This document shows positions 17,779 through 25,059 of a DNA stretch of 64,000 nucleotides, piece by piece (within the stretch, counting starts at the first letter, position 1; every line of letters begins with the position of its first letter). The stretch spans positions 1-64,000 of the forward strand of contig JAUVAV010000007.1 in NCBI GenBank assembly GCA_030591525.1. Reading direction: 5' to 3'. Source of the stretch: a candidate division FCPU426 bacterium. Lineage in GTDB: Bacteria > Oederibacteriota > JAAXVQ01 > JAUVAV01. The notes under the pieces were generated by a model. It did no database searches and was not told the origin of the DNA. It was given only the letters and a program-made list of their open reading frames with translations. Position numbers and translations under genes: made by a program.

Positions 17779-19913
17779 GGTTGGTTCTCCGGAGCAACGC
17801 AATTAAGCATGCACGTCTGTCCTACTTTTGCCAGGGTATGCGGGCTCGGTTGCTGCCCATGAACCACGCCGCTTCCCGAGATGCGGGCCTGAAGGCCGTA
17901 AGCCCCCAGAATTTGGAGGGCATTACGCAGCGTTTGCCCCCCGACATTCGGAACCAAGACCTGCTCCAGCTTCCGTTGCGGATTCTTAACCTCCACCGTA
18001 TCCGCCAGGTAAAGCACTACCCGGGAAGCGGCATTAATCAGCCGGCCTTCGGCGGGTCGTTGTTCCAAAACTATTTTCCCTTTTCCCAAACAGGCGGCTT
18101 GTAATCCTGCCTGTTTAAGCCGGCGTTGGGATTCATCAAGCGCCAGCCCTTTTAAGCCGGGCACTAAATGCATATGGTTTTTTAAATCAAACCGGTTCCC
18201 GGCTCCGGCCTTGGCAAATGCATATACTTTTTGGGGACCGGGCGGAATTCCCAAATAAGCCACCAGGTGGCGGCTAATATCCTTGAAAACCGGTCCAGCC
18301 ACCAATCCTCCCCATTGCAGGCCGCGCGGCTCATCAATCATAACCGCAATTAGCAATTTCGGCTTATCTACCGGAAAAAATCCCACAAAGGAAGCCACAT
18401 GCCGAAAGGCATCATATCCGCCGCGGGGATGTATTTTCTGGGCGGTCCCGGTTTTGCCTGCCACGGCATAATTAGAAACCTGGGCCCAGGTGCCGGTTCC
18501 TCTTTCCACCACATCCTTTAATATTTTTTTCATCTTCTCCGCAGTACGCGCTGAGATCACTTGTTCGCGTATTTCCGGCCGCGTTGCTCTAACTATGACA
18601 CCATCCGGCCGCTTCAGTTCCCTGACCACATACGGCCGGAGAAGCCGGCCCTGGTTAGCCACCGCCGCATATGCCGCGGCTATTTGCAGGGTAGTAACGG
18701 CCACTCCCTGGCCGAAGGGCACGGAAGTTAGCGTACAATTTTTCCAATGCGTATGGGTTTTAAGCATGCCGGTGCGTTCGCCGGGCAGTTCAATCCCGGT
18801 CGGTCTTCCGAAACCAAAATCCCGGGCATAACGGACCATTTTTTCCGCGCCTAAACGAATGCCGATTTTCACAGCGCCAATATTACTGGATAAGATTATT
18901 ACTTCCCGGAAAGAGAGCCGCCCTTGCGGTTCGTGATCCCGGACTACTCTTCCGTCAAATACTCCCCGTCCATTTTCGCAATGAATGATATCCTCTTCCC
19001 TAAAAACGCCTTCCTCCAGCGCGGCGGCGGCCGTGATTAATTTAAATGTTGATCCGGGTTCGTAAATATCGTTTATGACCCGGTTCCGCCGGTTCGCGAC
19101 CGGAAACCGGTTGTAGTGGTTGGGATCAAAATTCGGCTGGTTGGCCAGCGCCAGTATTTCTCCGGTGTTGGGATTCATAACCACGACCGACCCCGCCCGG
19201 GCCTGGCTTTTTTCCATGGCGCGGGCCAATTCCCGCTCGGTTATATGCTGAACTACCTTATCAATCGTTAAATATGCATCCTGACCGGGTTCGGAACGCT
19301 TAAAAATCCGGGTAGAGGCGGGAAGCCTCTGCCCCTTGGCGTCATGCGCGACTCTCAGCACTCCGCTCCGGCCGCATATGGCCCGGTCAAACTGAAGCTC
19401 CACGCCGCCCAGCCCTTGATTGTCCAAACCCACAAATCCCAGAACATGACAGGCCAGGCGGCCCTCCGGATAAACCCGGGTAGGTTCCGAAAGTTCGTGG
19501 ACACCGGTCAATTTTAGGGCACGAATTTTCTTGGCGCCGGCATCCGAAACCTTGCGTTTAATCCAGACAAATGCCCGGCGGCTTCGGAAACGCCGCTGCA
19601 AACGCGCGGCGGAAAGACCGGTCTCCTGAGAAAGTAGGCGCGCCGCCCGGGACGGATTTTTCACTTCTGAAGGGACGGCATAAAATGAGGCCGCCTGCCG
19701 GTTAAGCGCCAGGGGACGCCCCCGGCGGTCAAATATTTTTCCCCGCGGAGGCTGAATTTTTATCGTACGTTCCTGTTGCCGCAGAGCCAACTGCGAAAAC
19801 TTCCGGTGTTGAATAATCTGAAGATCAAAAAGACGCCAGGTTATAATTGCCAGCAATATCCCAAACCCGGCAGTAAAGAATTTAATTCTTTTGTCAATGG
19901 CCTCTTTTGGCAA
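17775..19913 (-). CDS. ftsI: Class B penicillin-binding protein FtsI with C-terminal PASTA
   Basis: The septal transpeptidase, 712 residues. It has one N-terminal membrane helix (about residues 11-30), a PBP dimerisation domain beginning at PPRGKIFDRRGRPLA, and a transpeptidase domain with the nucleophile box GSTFK, the SSN box (SSNIGAVK) and KTGTAQ. After about residue 575 come two PASTA-like segments (VPGLKGLALDESQRRLKQAG and VPNVGGQTLRNALQILGAYG). PASTA on the division PBP recalls SpoVD/PBP2x of Gram-positives but also occurs in several Gram-negative deep lineages. The start is TTG after GGGAGA. The cognate polymerase is FtsW in the same operon. Confidence 0.95.
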   Translation of the reverse strand: MPKEAIDKRIKFFTAGFGILLAIITWRLFDLQIIQHRKFSQLALRQQERTIKIQPPRGKIFDRRGRPLALNRQAASFYAVPSEVKNPSRAARLLSQETGLSAARLQRRFRSRRAFVWIKRKVSDAGAKKIRALKLTGVHELSEPTRVYPEGRLACHVLGFVGLDNQGLGGVELQFDRAICGRSGVLRVAHDAKGQRLPASTRIFKRSEPGQDAYLTIDKVVQHITERELARAMEKSQARAGSVVVMNPNTGEILALANQPNFDPNHYNRFPVANRRNRVINDIYEPGSTFKLITAAAALEEGVFREEDIIHCENGRGVFDGRVVRDHEPQGRLSFREVIILSSNIGAVKIGIRLGAEKMVRYARDFGFGRPTGIELPGERTGMLKTHTHWKNCTLTSVPFGQGVAVTTLQIAAAYAAVANQGRLLRPYVVRELKRPDGVIVRATRPEIREQVISARTAEKMKKILKDVVERGTGTWAQVSNYAVAGKTGTAQKIHPRGGYDAFRHVASFVGFFPVDKPKLLIAVMIDEPRGLQWGGLVAGPVFKDISRHLVAYLGIPPGPQKVYAFAKAGAGNRFDLKNHMHLVPGLKGLALDESQRRLKQAGLQAACLGKGKIVLEQRPAEGRLINAASRVVLYLADTVEVKNPQRKLEQVLVPNVGGQTLRNALQILGAYGLQARISGSGVVHGQQPSPHTLAKVGQTCMLNCVAPENQP

Positions 19914-19925
19914 GACCGCTCTCCC

Positions 19926-20384
19926 TTATTCAGTCTTTTGCTTCGGCCTCCGCACCGCGAACTTGAAACCTTCCGCCTGCTCGATCCATCGGTCAAACCA
20001 TCCCCGCCAGCCCTCGCTCGGGATTGCCGGATCGACCAGAAAAATCAATTGGCCTTTCCGGGGCATGTCTAAGCCCAATTTATTCCGGGCCAGGTTTTCG
20101 ATCCGTTCCAGATTGGCCAGAGAATTTCGCCGGCTGAGCAGAATCCGCTGTTGGTCCAACAGCGTGTCGTATTCCCGGCGAAGTTGCGTTGTTTCGTATC
20201 CCAGCTTGACCACCTGCATTTCCTGCCAAACCCTCAAGAAAACCATGCCGAAAAGAAATACAATAACTCCCATTATCAGGGATATGCGTCGGACCGCGAT
20301 TTTATGTTTTCCGCCGGTTCCCTGCATAAAATAAATTGTGATAAACTCACGATCCAGTCCGCTATGCAGCCTGCGTCCGCTCAT
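19926..20384 (-). CDS. ftsL: FtsL-like divisome protein
   Basis: A small bitopic protein of 152 residues with a basic N-terminus, one membrane helix (about residues 32-52) and a heptad-rich segment (TTQLRREYDTLLDQQRILLS). This is followed by a short helix with ENLARNKLGLDMP, the pattern of FtsL and its relative FtsB/DivIC. FtsL, FtsB and FtsQ form a complex that activates FtsWI. The position between rsmH and ftsI supports FtsL. GGAGTA precedes the ATG, one base after the rsmH stop. Sequence conservation in the family is low, so the name rests on topology and context. Confidence 0.85.
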   Translation of the reverse strand: MSGRRLHSGLDREFITIYFMQGTGGKHKIAVRRISLIMGVIVFLFGMVFLRVWQEMQVVKLGYETTQLRREYDTLLDQQRILLSRRNSLANLERIENLARNKLGLDMPRKGQLIFLVDPAIPSEGWRGWFDRWIEQAEGFKFAVRRPKQKTE

Positions 20385-20385
20385 C

Positions 20386-21252
20386 TTAATTACTCCGGCG
20401 CCGGACCGCCGCCCGCAGCCGGGCGCTGCGGGCCCGGGGATTGGCGCGAATTTCCTCTCTGGCCGGCCGAATCACATGTTTAGTTAAATTTTCCCACCTG
20501 GTTTTGTCACGCAGCTGATGTTTAACGATTCTGTCTTCGAGCGAATGGAAGCTGAGCACTACTATGCGGCCATTATCTTTTAAAGCCCCGGCCGCGGCCT
20601 CAAGTCCGCGTTCCAGGCTGGCGAGTTCATCATTAACCGCAATCCGCAAGGCCTGAAAAACCCGGGTGGCCGGATGAAGGCGGCCGTAAAAACCAACCCC
20701 CCGGCAAATCAGGCGAACCAGCGAAGCGGTATCGGTCAAGGGCCGGTTGCGCGCAATGATTTTGGCCAAACGCCGGGAATGCCGCTCCTCTCCCCACTGG
20801 TAAAAAACATCCGCCAATTCTTTCTCGCTGGTGTGATTGACAAACTCGGCCGCGGTCATGGCCTGTTTCCGGTCCATTCGCATATCCAAAGGTCCCGGCT
20901 TAAGAAATGAAAATCCGCGGGCCGGATCATCGAGCTGAAAAGACGAAACTCCCAGGTCCATGAGCACCCCTGATAAAGCTGTGATTTTTTGCTCTTGCAC
21001 AACCGCAGCCAGATCCTGAAAATTCCCTTGCACCAGCACCAGGCGATCCCCATAGACCTCCAGACGCTTCCGGGCCAGCGCCAGAACCTCGCCATCGCGA
21101 TCCATGCCCAGTACCCGGCCGGCGGGCTCAGTGGCCTTCAAGATCGCCTCAGTATGTCCGCCCGCTCCCACGGTCAGATCAGCCCACCAGCCCCCGGACA
21201 CCGGAGCCAGATGCTCCAGGGATTCTTTTACCAGGACCGGACAATGTATCAT
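20386..21252 (-). CDS. rsmH: 16S rRNA (cytosine-1402-N4)-methyltransferase RsmH
   Basis: A SAM-dependent methyltransferase of 288 residues (formerly MraW) that methylates C1402 in 16S rRNA. The N-terminal HCPVLVKESLEHLAP, the SAM loop WADLTVGAGGHTEAIL, VLMDLGVSSFQLDDPARGFSF and the C-terminal LSFHSLEDRIVKH are diagnostic. The ATG at 21252 shares its A with the TGA of the preceding STAS gene (TGATG), so the two are translationally coupled; an in-frame TTG one codon earlier is possible. Confidence 0.95.
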   Translation of the reverse strand: MIHCPVLVKESLEHLAPVSGGWWADLTVGAGGHTEAILKATEPAGRVLGMDRDGEVLALARKRLEVYGDRLVLVQGNFQDLAAVVQEQKITALSGVLMDLGVSSFQLDDPARGFSFLKPGPLDMRMDRKQAMTAAEFVNHTSEKELADVFYQWGEERHSRRLAKIIARNRPLTDTASLVRLICRGVGFYGRLHPATRVFQALRIAVNDELASLERGLEAAAGALKDNGRIVVLSFHSLEDRIVKHQLRDKTRWENLTKHVIRPAREEIRANPRARSARLRAAVRRRSN

Positions 21253-21608
21253 CAAGCGGCAACGCGGCTCAACTGTTTGAAGCTTGCAACCGCGGCCTGC
21301 TGATGCTTAAAACTGCGGAAGATTTTTAATACCCCGGTTAATTCCATTACATGGCGTAACTGTATATTTAAATTGGATATTCTTAAATCGCCGTTTAAAT
21401 CCCGCAACTTGCGAAGACTTTCCACCAAGATGCCGAGTCCCGTCATATTGATATGCTGTACGCGTGTGAAATCCAGCACGAACTGATAGCATCCTCCTTC
21501 TACATTCGAAGCTATCACATTGCGGATACTGACAACATCCTCCATGTCAAGATCCCCCAAAAGATGAATAACTGCAACTTCGTCCTGGCGTACAAGTTTT
21601 AAGGACAA
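21252..21608 (-). CDS. STAS-domain protein, anti-sigma factor antagonist type
   Basis: A 118-residue single STAS domain of the SpoIIAA/RsbV type. In the family such proteins bind and neutralise an anti-sigma kinase and are switched off by phosphorylation of a Ser/Thr in a DSSG-like loop. Here the loop reads QHINMTGLGILVESL, so a Thr occupies the phospho-acceptor position. The start is a TTG at 21608, nine bases after AAAGGAGGT; the longer frame to 21755 runs into a palindromic repeat. It lies between mraZ and rsmH and is coupled to rsmH by TGATG. No partner anti-sigma factor or kinase is in the window. Confidence 0.88.
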   Translation of the reverse strand: MSLKLVRQDEVAVIHLLGDLDMEDVVSIRNVIASNVEGGCYQFVLDFTRVQHINMTGLGILVESLRKLRDLNGDLRISNLNIQLRHVMELTGVLKIFRSFKHQQAAVASFKQLSRVAA

Positions 21609-21727
21609 CTCGGTCTCACCTCCTTTATTATTTTTTTGTAATAGATTAGCTGTTCGCTTTCCCGCAAAAGAATGTTTCACGTTATTTTCTCCACTCCCCG
21701 AAAGTTGAAATATGCCACCCCCGGTAT

Positions 21728-21753
21728 GTAGGGGCGGACTTCCATGTCCGCCC
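21728..21753. repeat. GTAGGGG-type palindrome between mraZ and the STAS gene
   Basis: GTAGGGGCGGACTTCCATG followed by the inverse arm TCCGCCC. This is nearly the same element as the one at 1058, in inverted orientation. It occupies the otherwise unusually long gap between mraZ and the STAS start. Confidence 0.75.
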
Positions 21754-21762
21754 ACCTATTCC

Positions 21763-22218
21763 CTAGAGATCCTGAATCTGCTCCGCAATATCTTCCAGCG
21801 ATTTGCCTTTTTCCAGATACTGATTCCAACGTTCCGGGGACCAGATCTCAATGCGATTGGAAACCCCTACGATAAGGGCCTCACGATTTAATCCGGCATA
21901 CTTACGCAGCGGCAGGGGCAGCATTATTCGTCCCTGCTTATCCAATTGGCAATCCACAGCGCCGGCAAATAAACGCCGGATAAAATAGCGGTCATCTCCT
22001 TTATTCATCGGGCGGGAGATAATTTTCTCTTCAAATTTTTTCCATTCATCCAGGGAATGCCCAAAAAGACACGCGTCCAAACCCTGGGTAATAACCAGCC
22101 TCTCGGGAAGCTGATTTTCCGAGAGAACTTCCCGGAAACGCGAAGGAATTGACAAGCGTCCTTTATCATCCAGAGTATGTTCGTAAGTTCCAAGAAATCT
22201 CAAAATCCTCTTCCCCAT
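21763..22218 (-). CDS. mraZ: Transcriptional regulator MraZ
   Basis: A 151-residue AbrB-like DNA-binding protein, usually the first gene of the dcw cluster and its repressor. Two MraZ repeats are visible: LDDKGRLSIPSRFREVL near residue 16 and LDKQGRIMLPLPLRKYAGL near residue 92. The ATG at 22218 lies in a tandem-repeat operator. A TTG at 22203, giving MRFLGTYEHTLD, aligns better with the short N-terminus of most MraZ proteins, so the start is uncertain by five codons. Autoregulation is expected from the family and from the repeats overlapping the start. Confidence 0.94.
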   Translation of the reverse strand: MGKRILRFLGTYEHTLDDKGRLSIPSRFREVLSENQLPERLVITQGLDACLFGHSLDEWKKFEEKIISRPMNKGDDRYFIRRLFAGAVDCQLDKQGRIMLPLPLRKYAGLNREALIVGVSNRIEIWSPERWNQYLEKGKSLEDIAEQIQDL

Positions 22219-22247
22219 TTCATGGGATTTTTCCCCACTTCATGGGA
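22208..22247 (-). promoter_or_regulatory. Putative MraZ operator: two 20-bp direct repeats
   Basis: Read on the minus strand, TCCCATGAARTGGGGAARA occurs twice in tandem with an exact 20-bp period, covering the mraZ start. A third TGGGG lies in the promoter spacer at about 22264-22268. TGGGN direct repeats near the mraZ start are the known binding sites of E. coli MraZ; here they are 20 bp apart (two helical turns) rather than 10. Confidence 0.75.
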
Positions 22248-22248
22248 T

Positions 22249-22277
22249 AATTTACCCCTCTTTCCCCATTTTGTCAA
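22249..22277 (-). promoter_or_regulatory. Promoter of the mraZ/dcw operon
   Basis: On the minus strand, TTGACA (22272-22277) is separated by exactly 17 bases from TAAATT (22249-22254). The spacer contains a TGGGG box. Transcription would begin near 22240, just upstream of mraZ, within the putative operator repeats. Confidence 0.75.
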
Positions 22278-22343
22278 TATTTAAATCTCCATTCCATTCT
22301 ATTTTAAATATTTTAGCCTTTCGTTATAGCCTCATCGGCGTAT

Positions 22344-22371
22344 GTAGGGGCGACGCATGCGTCGCCCCTAC
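22344..22371. repeat. Perfect 28-bp GTAGGGG palindrome, copy 1
   Basis: GTAGGGGCGACGCATG followed by its perfect inverse. The identical 28-base sequence recurs at 43558-43585, so this is a dispersed element and not a chance palindrome. Confidence 0.85.
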
Positions 22372-22374
22372 CAC

Positions 22375-22577
22375 GGGGGGATTGAAATCACGTGTGGGAA
22401 AACGAACTCCATTGTAATATATTAGTAGTTCGTTATGGCATTACCGGCAGTGGTGTAGGGGGGATTGAAATCACGTGCGGGAAAACAAATGCCATTGTAA
22501 TATATTAGCAGTTCGTTATGGCATTACCGGCAGTGGTGTAGGGGGGATTGAAATCACGTGCGGGAAAACAAATCCCA
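22375..22577. repeat. 83-bp tandem repeat, about 2.4 copies
   Basis: The motif GGGGGGATTGAAATCACGTG recurs with ATTG at 22381, 22464 and 22547, an exact 83-bp period. The whole unit is conserved, including TTATGGCATTACCGGCAGT, and the copies differ at only a few positions. The third copy is cut short at about 22577. Pieces of the unit recur elsewhere (about 43585-43605, 44164-44186 in inverse, and 57530-57560). No open reading frame explains it. The rest of the gap from 22219 to 22667 holds the mraZ promoter, a palindrome and the next promoter. Confidence 0.9.
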
Positions 22578-22607
22578 TTGACGCCCAAACCCTGGTTTTG
22601 TTATTAT
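22578..22607 (+). promoter_or_regulatory. Promoter for the small zinc-ribbon gene
   Basis: TTGACG (22578-22583), an 18-base spacer and TATTAT (22602-22607) in the plus direction. The TTG of the -35 element is the end of the third 83-bp repeat copy, so the promoter appears to have formed at the repeat boundary. Confidence 0.55.
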
Positions 22608-22667
22608 TTCTAAAAAAAGGCTGGCGTTCCGCCCGACCTGAAAAAATTGAAATTGAAAAGGTGCCTC

Positions 22668-22970
22668 ATGGAGAATTATTTTAAAATTGAATGCCCGAAA
22701 TGCCGGGTAACCATTCTGGTCGACCGGATAACCGGCGAAATCATCGAGACGCGGGAACCTCTTATTCAGGAAAGCACGGGCGACCGGTTTAAAGACGCCT
22801 TAAAAAAAGTCCAGGCCAGCCCCCGGGAAGCCGAGGAAAAATTCAACCGGTCCCGGGAGGAAGAAAAGAATAAGCAAAAAAATTTGGATGATTTATTCCA
22901 AAAATCCATGGACCAGGTTAAAAAAGAGGGCCCGATTCAAAAACAGATCAGGAATATTGATTTGGATTAA
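22668..22970 (+). CDS. Small zinc-ribbon-like protein, unknown function
   Basis: A 100-residue protein I do not recognise. The N-terminus has one knuckle ([14 protein letters not shown], residues 6-19), a half zinc-ribbon that could pair in a dimer. The rest is highly charged and predicted helical/coiled (from about 40 on, [13 protein letters not shown]). The ATG at 22668 follows AAAAGGTG; a TTG upstream is less likely. It is the only plus-strand gene between the left edge and 53 kb, and its stop overlaps the end of convergent rpsI by 4 bases. The dense charge and clear start support a real gene. Confidence 0.7.
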   Translation: MENYFKIECPKCRVTILVDRITGEIIETREPLIQESTGDRFKDALKKVQASPREAEEKFNRSREEEKNKQKNLDDLFQKSMDQVKKEGPIQKQIRNIDLD

Positions 22971-23395
22971 CGTTTGGAGAATTGGAAGCGCTTACGGGCA
23001 CCGGGCTGACCGTATTTCTTACGTTCTACCATGCGGGCGTCCCGCGTCAGAAATCCGGCTTTGGACAGGGGGCTGCGAAGATCCCCGTCAGCCCGAATCA
23101 GGGCGCGGGTAATCCCGTGCAATATGGCGCCGGATTGTCCGGTTAAGCCGCCGCCTCGTATATTAACATGAGTATCAAATTTATTGACAGTGGCCGTTAT
23201 TTCAAAAGGTTTGCGTATCCGGCTGATATCCACTGGCCGGGAAAAGTATTCATCTGCCGGACGATGGTTAACAAAAATATTTCCTTGACCCGGCTTTAAA
23301 CGAACACGGGCTACCGAGGTTTTTCGCCGGCCGGTAGCTAGAAATTCCAATGCCACCGCTTCCTTGTCTGGTTTAACCGTTTTATTTTCTTCCAT
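22967..23395 (-). CDS. rpsI: 30S ribosomal protein S9
   Basis: Ribosomal protein uS9, 142 residues, whose C-terminal tail reaches the P site of the small subunit. [13 protein letters not shown] near residue 20, [19 protein letters not shown] mid-protein and the universal C-terminus [17 protein letters not shown] are present. It follows rplM by one base, the standard L13-S9 pair. Confidence 0.97.
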   Translation of the reverse strand: MEENKTVKPDKEAVALEFLATGRRKTSVARVRLKPGQGNIFVNHRPADEYFSRPVDISRIRKPFEITATVNKFDTHVNIRGGGLTGQSGAILHGITRALIRADGDLRSPLSKAGFLTRDARMVERKKYGQPGARKRFQFSKR

Positions 23396-23396
23396 C

Positions 23397-23825
23397 TTAT
23401 ATCTCCATTTTTTCCGGTTTTTGGGCTTGCTGACTATGCTCGGATCCCCGATAAATCATTAATTTCTTTATCATGGCGCGTCCCAATGAATTCTTCGGCA
23501 GCATTCCTTTGACTGCCAACATAAATATCCGCTGCGGATTTTTTTCCATTAGAACACGGTAAGGAGTAGCCTTGGTTCCTCCCGGCCAGCCGGAATGACG
23601 AAAATCTGTTTTTTGATCGAGTTTCTTGCCGGTTAATCTGATTTTTTCCGCGTTAACGGCTATTATATGATCCCCGGTATCCAGGTGGGGAGTAAAAATC
23701 GCCTTATGCTTGCCCTTTAAAATAGCAGCCACCCGGCTGGCAGCCCGGCCCAGGACTTTGCCTTCCAGATCAATCAGGTACCATTTCCGCTCGACCTTCC
23801 CGGTTTTGGGAAAAGGCGTCGACAT
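23397..23825 (-). CDS. rplM: 50S ribosomal protein L13
   Basis: Ribosomal protein uL13, 142 residues, an early large-subunit assembly protein. [17 protein letters not shown] at the N-terminus, [20 protein letters not shown] and [18 protein letters not shown] are family signatures. AAGGAGGATTTTATT precedes the ATG. It has its own promoter overlapping the thiL stop, so rplM-rpsI can be expressed apart from thiL. Confidence 0.97.
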   Translation of the reverse strand: MSTPFPKTGKVERKWYLIDLEGKVLGRAASRVAAILKGKHKAIFTPHLDTGDHIIAVNAEKIRLTGKKLDQKTDFRHSGWPGGTKATPYRVLMEKNPQRIFMLAVKGMLPKNSLGRAMIKKLMIYRGSEHSQQAQKPEKMEI

Positions 23826-23873
23826 AATAAAATCCTCCTTGCGATTACATTACCTTTACTAAATAAGTTGAAT

Positions 23874-23902
23874 AACTTACCGGATTCTTCGCTCTCTGTC
23901 AA
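23874..23902 (-). promoter_or_regulatory. Promoter of rplM-rpsI
   Basis: On the minus strand, TTGACA (23897-23902) overlaps the thiL TGA stop. A 17-base spacer separates it from TAAGTT (23874-23879). The leader to the rplM ATG is about 40 bases with a strong AAGGAGG. Confidence 0.65.
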
Positions 23903-24927
23903 GGCAAAAAATCCCTTTTTTCACTTGCTCCATGCTCCCATCCGGAAGGCATATCTACCCGACAGCCGTCGGGCCGGGTTAAATAAAGCCCCTCGCGCTG
24001 CGGAAGGATTTTCCCCACTACAGTGCATATGGTTCCGGTACGTTTCCGCAGCTTATTTATTAATTTCGGCGCATGCGGGGATGGACAGGAGAACAGCAAT
24101 TCATAATCTTCCCCTCCGCAAAGGGCCAAGTCCAGAGGATTGCATTTCAAAGCCCGGGCCGCCATGCGTGCTTCCAGGGAAACCGGTAATTGAGAGGCAA
24201 AAATACAGGCCCCGGTTTGGCTGGCCTGAGTTAAACGGCGGGTATCACCTGCCAGCCCATCCGAGAGATCTATCATAGCACGCACCTTTCCCGATTGGGC
24301 CAATAAGTTTCCCTCTCTTAGGCGTGGTAGCGGGCGTAACCAGCGCTGTACTACCCGGTCCCGCACCGGAATTCTTAGCCGCGGACGCCGCAGCAGGCCT
24401 AACCCGGCGGAAGCGGTTCCCAATTCACCCGTTACCAACAGCAGGTCTCCCGGCCGGGCGCCGGTCCGCCTGATTACTGCGCCGGCCGCCGCTGTTCCCT
24501 GCACAGTTAAAGAAACCATTATCGGCCCGGGAGATAAAACCGTATCGCCCCCGGCCAGCCGAACGCCAAAGCGGCTCAACTCACCGACCAGACCGTCAAT
24601 CAGGCGTATTATAAATGGGCGCGCTGTTTTCGCAGGCAGCGCCAGCACGAGAAAAGCGCGTTGCGGAGTCCCGCCCATGGCTGCAATATCCGATAGATTC
24701 ACAGCCGCGCTTTTTACACCCAGGGATTCCGGATCACACCAGGGTGATTCCCAATGCACACCTTCCACCAGCGCATCACAAGTAATAAGCTCGAGTTTCC
24801 GGGGATCTACACAATGGGCGGACGTGTCGTCGCCAATGCCAATCTGGTCTCTTACTCCCAACCGGCCGCTTCGCTGACGAATGAGATCGATTATTTGGAA
24901 TTCCTGCCAACTATTTTTTTTGCGCAT
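23899..24927 (-). CDS. thiL: Thiamine-monophosphate kinase
   Basis: ThiL, 342 residues, phosphorylates thiamine monophosphate to the cofactor thiamine diphosphate. The PurM-like N-terminal domain has IGDDTSAHCV, TCDALVEGVHW, KSAAVNLSDIAAMGGTP and RLAGGDTVLS. The C-terminal domain has MIDLSDGLAGD and LALCGGEDYELLFSC. All are ThiL hallmarks and bind Mg-ATP. No other thi gene and no TPP riboswitch is visible. A decayed gene end lies 20 bases upstream of its start, implying it was once directly downstream of a TPR gene. Confidence 0.95.
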   Translation of the reverse strand: MRKKNSWQEFQIIDLIRQRSGRLGVRDQIGIGDDTSAHCVDPRKLELITCDALVEGVHWESPWCDPESLGVKSAAVNLSDIAAMGGTPQRAFLVLALPAKTARPFIIRLIDGLVGELSRFGVRLAGGDTVLSPGPIMVSLTVQGTAAAGAVIRRTGARPGDLLLVTGELGTASAGLGLLRRPRLRIPVRDRVVQRWLRPLPRLREGNLLAQSGKVRAMIDLSDGLAGDTRRLTQASQTGACIFASQLPVSLEARMAARALKCNPLDLALCGGEDYELLFSCPSPHAPKLINKLRKRTGTICTVVGKILPQREGLYLTRPDGCRVDMPSGWEHGASEKRDFLP

Positions 24928-24947
24928 TATGAGCCTTTGCTATGCCG

Positions 24948-25000
24948 CTATTTTCCCCACTGTAATATGCCGGGGAAATTACTTCCCATATTCAGACGTC
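24948..25000 (-). pseudogene. Remnant of the 3' end of a TPR gene
   Basis: Read on the minus strand, this stretch encodes RLNMGSNFPGILQWGK followed by TAG. The intact TPR gene ending at 27179 finishes RLNMGKKSPGISQWGK followed by TAA. By hand alignment 42 of the 51 bases through the stop match; similarity fades upstream. This is a diverged second copy of the gene end, now isolated next to thiL. Nothing else is seen between 24928 and 25059. Confidence 0.8.
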
Positions 25001-25059
25001 GAGGTGATAGGGGGCGGTTTAATCTTTCCCTACTTTTATACATTGTCGGCAGCAGAATT

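Noticed and set aside
22375..22577. CRISPR array
   Set aside because: ATTGAAAT in each unit recalls a CRISPR repeat end, but the intervening sequence is nearly identical in every copy, so there are no spacers, and no cas gene is near.
22475..22684. 69-residue plus-strand frame
   Set aside because: It is made of the tandem repeat and overlaps the better-supported start of the small zinc-ribbon gene in another frame.
24928..25059. TPP riboswitch ahead of thiL
   Set aside because: The conserved CUGAGA and ACC-type segments are not present; the stretch is instead a decayed gene end.
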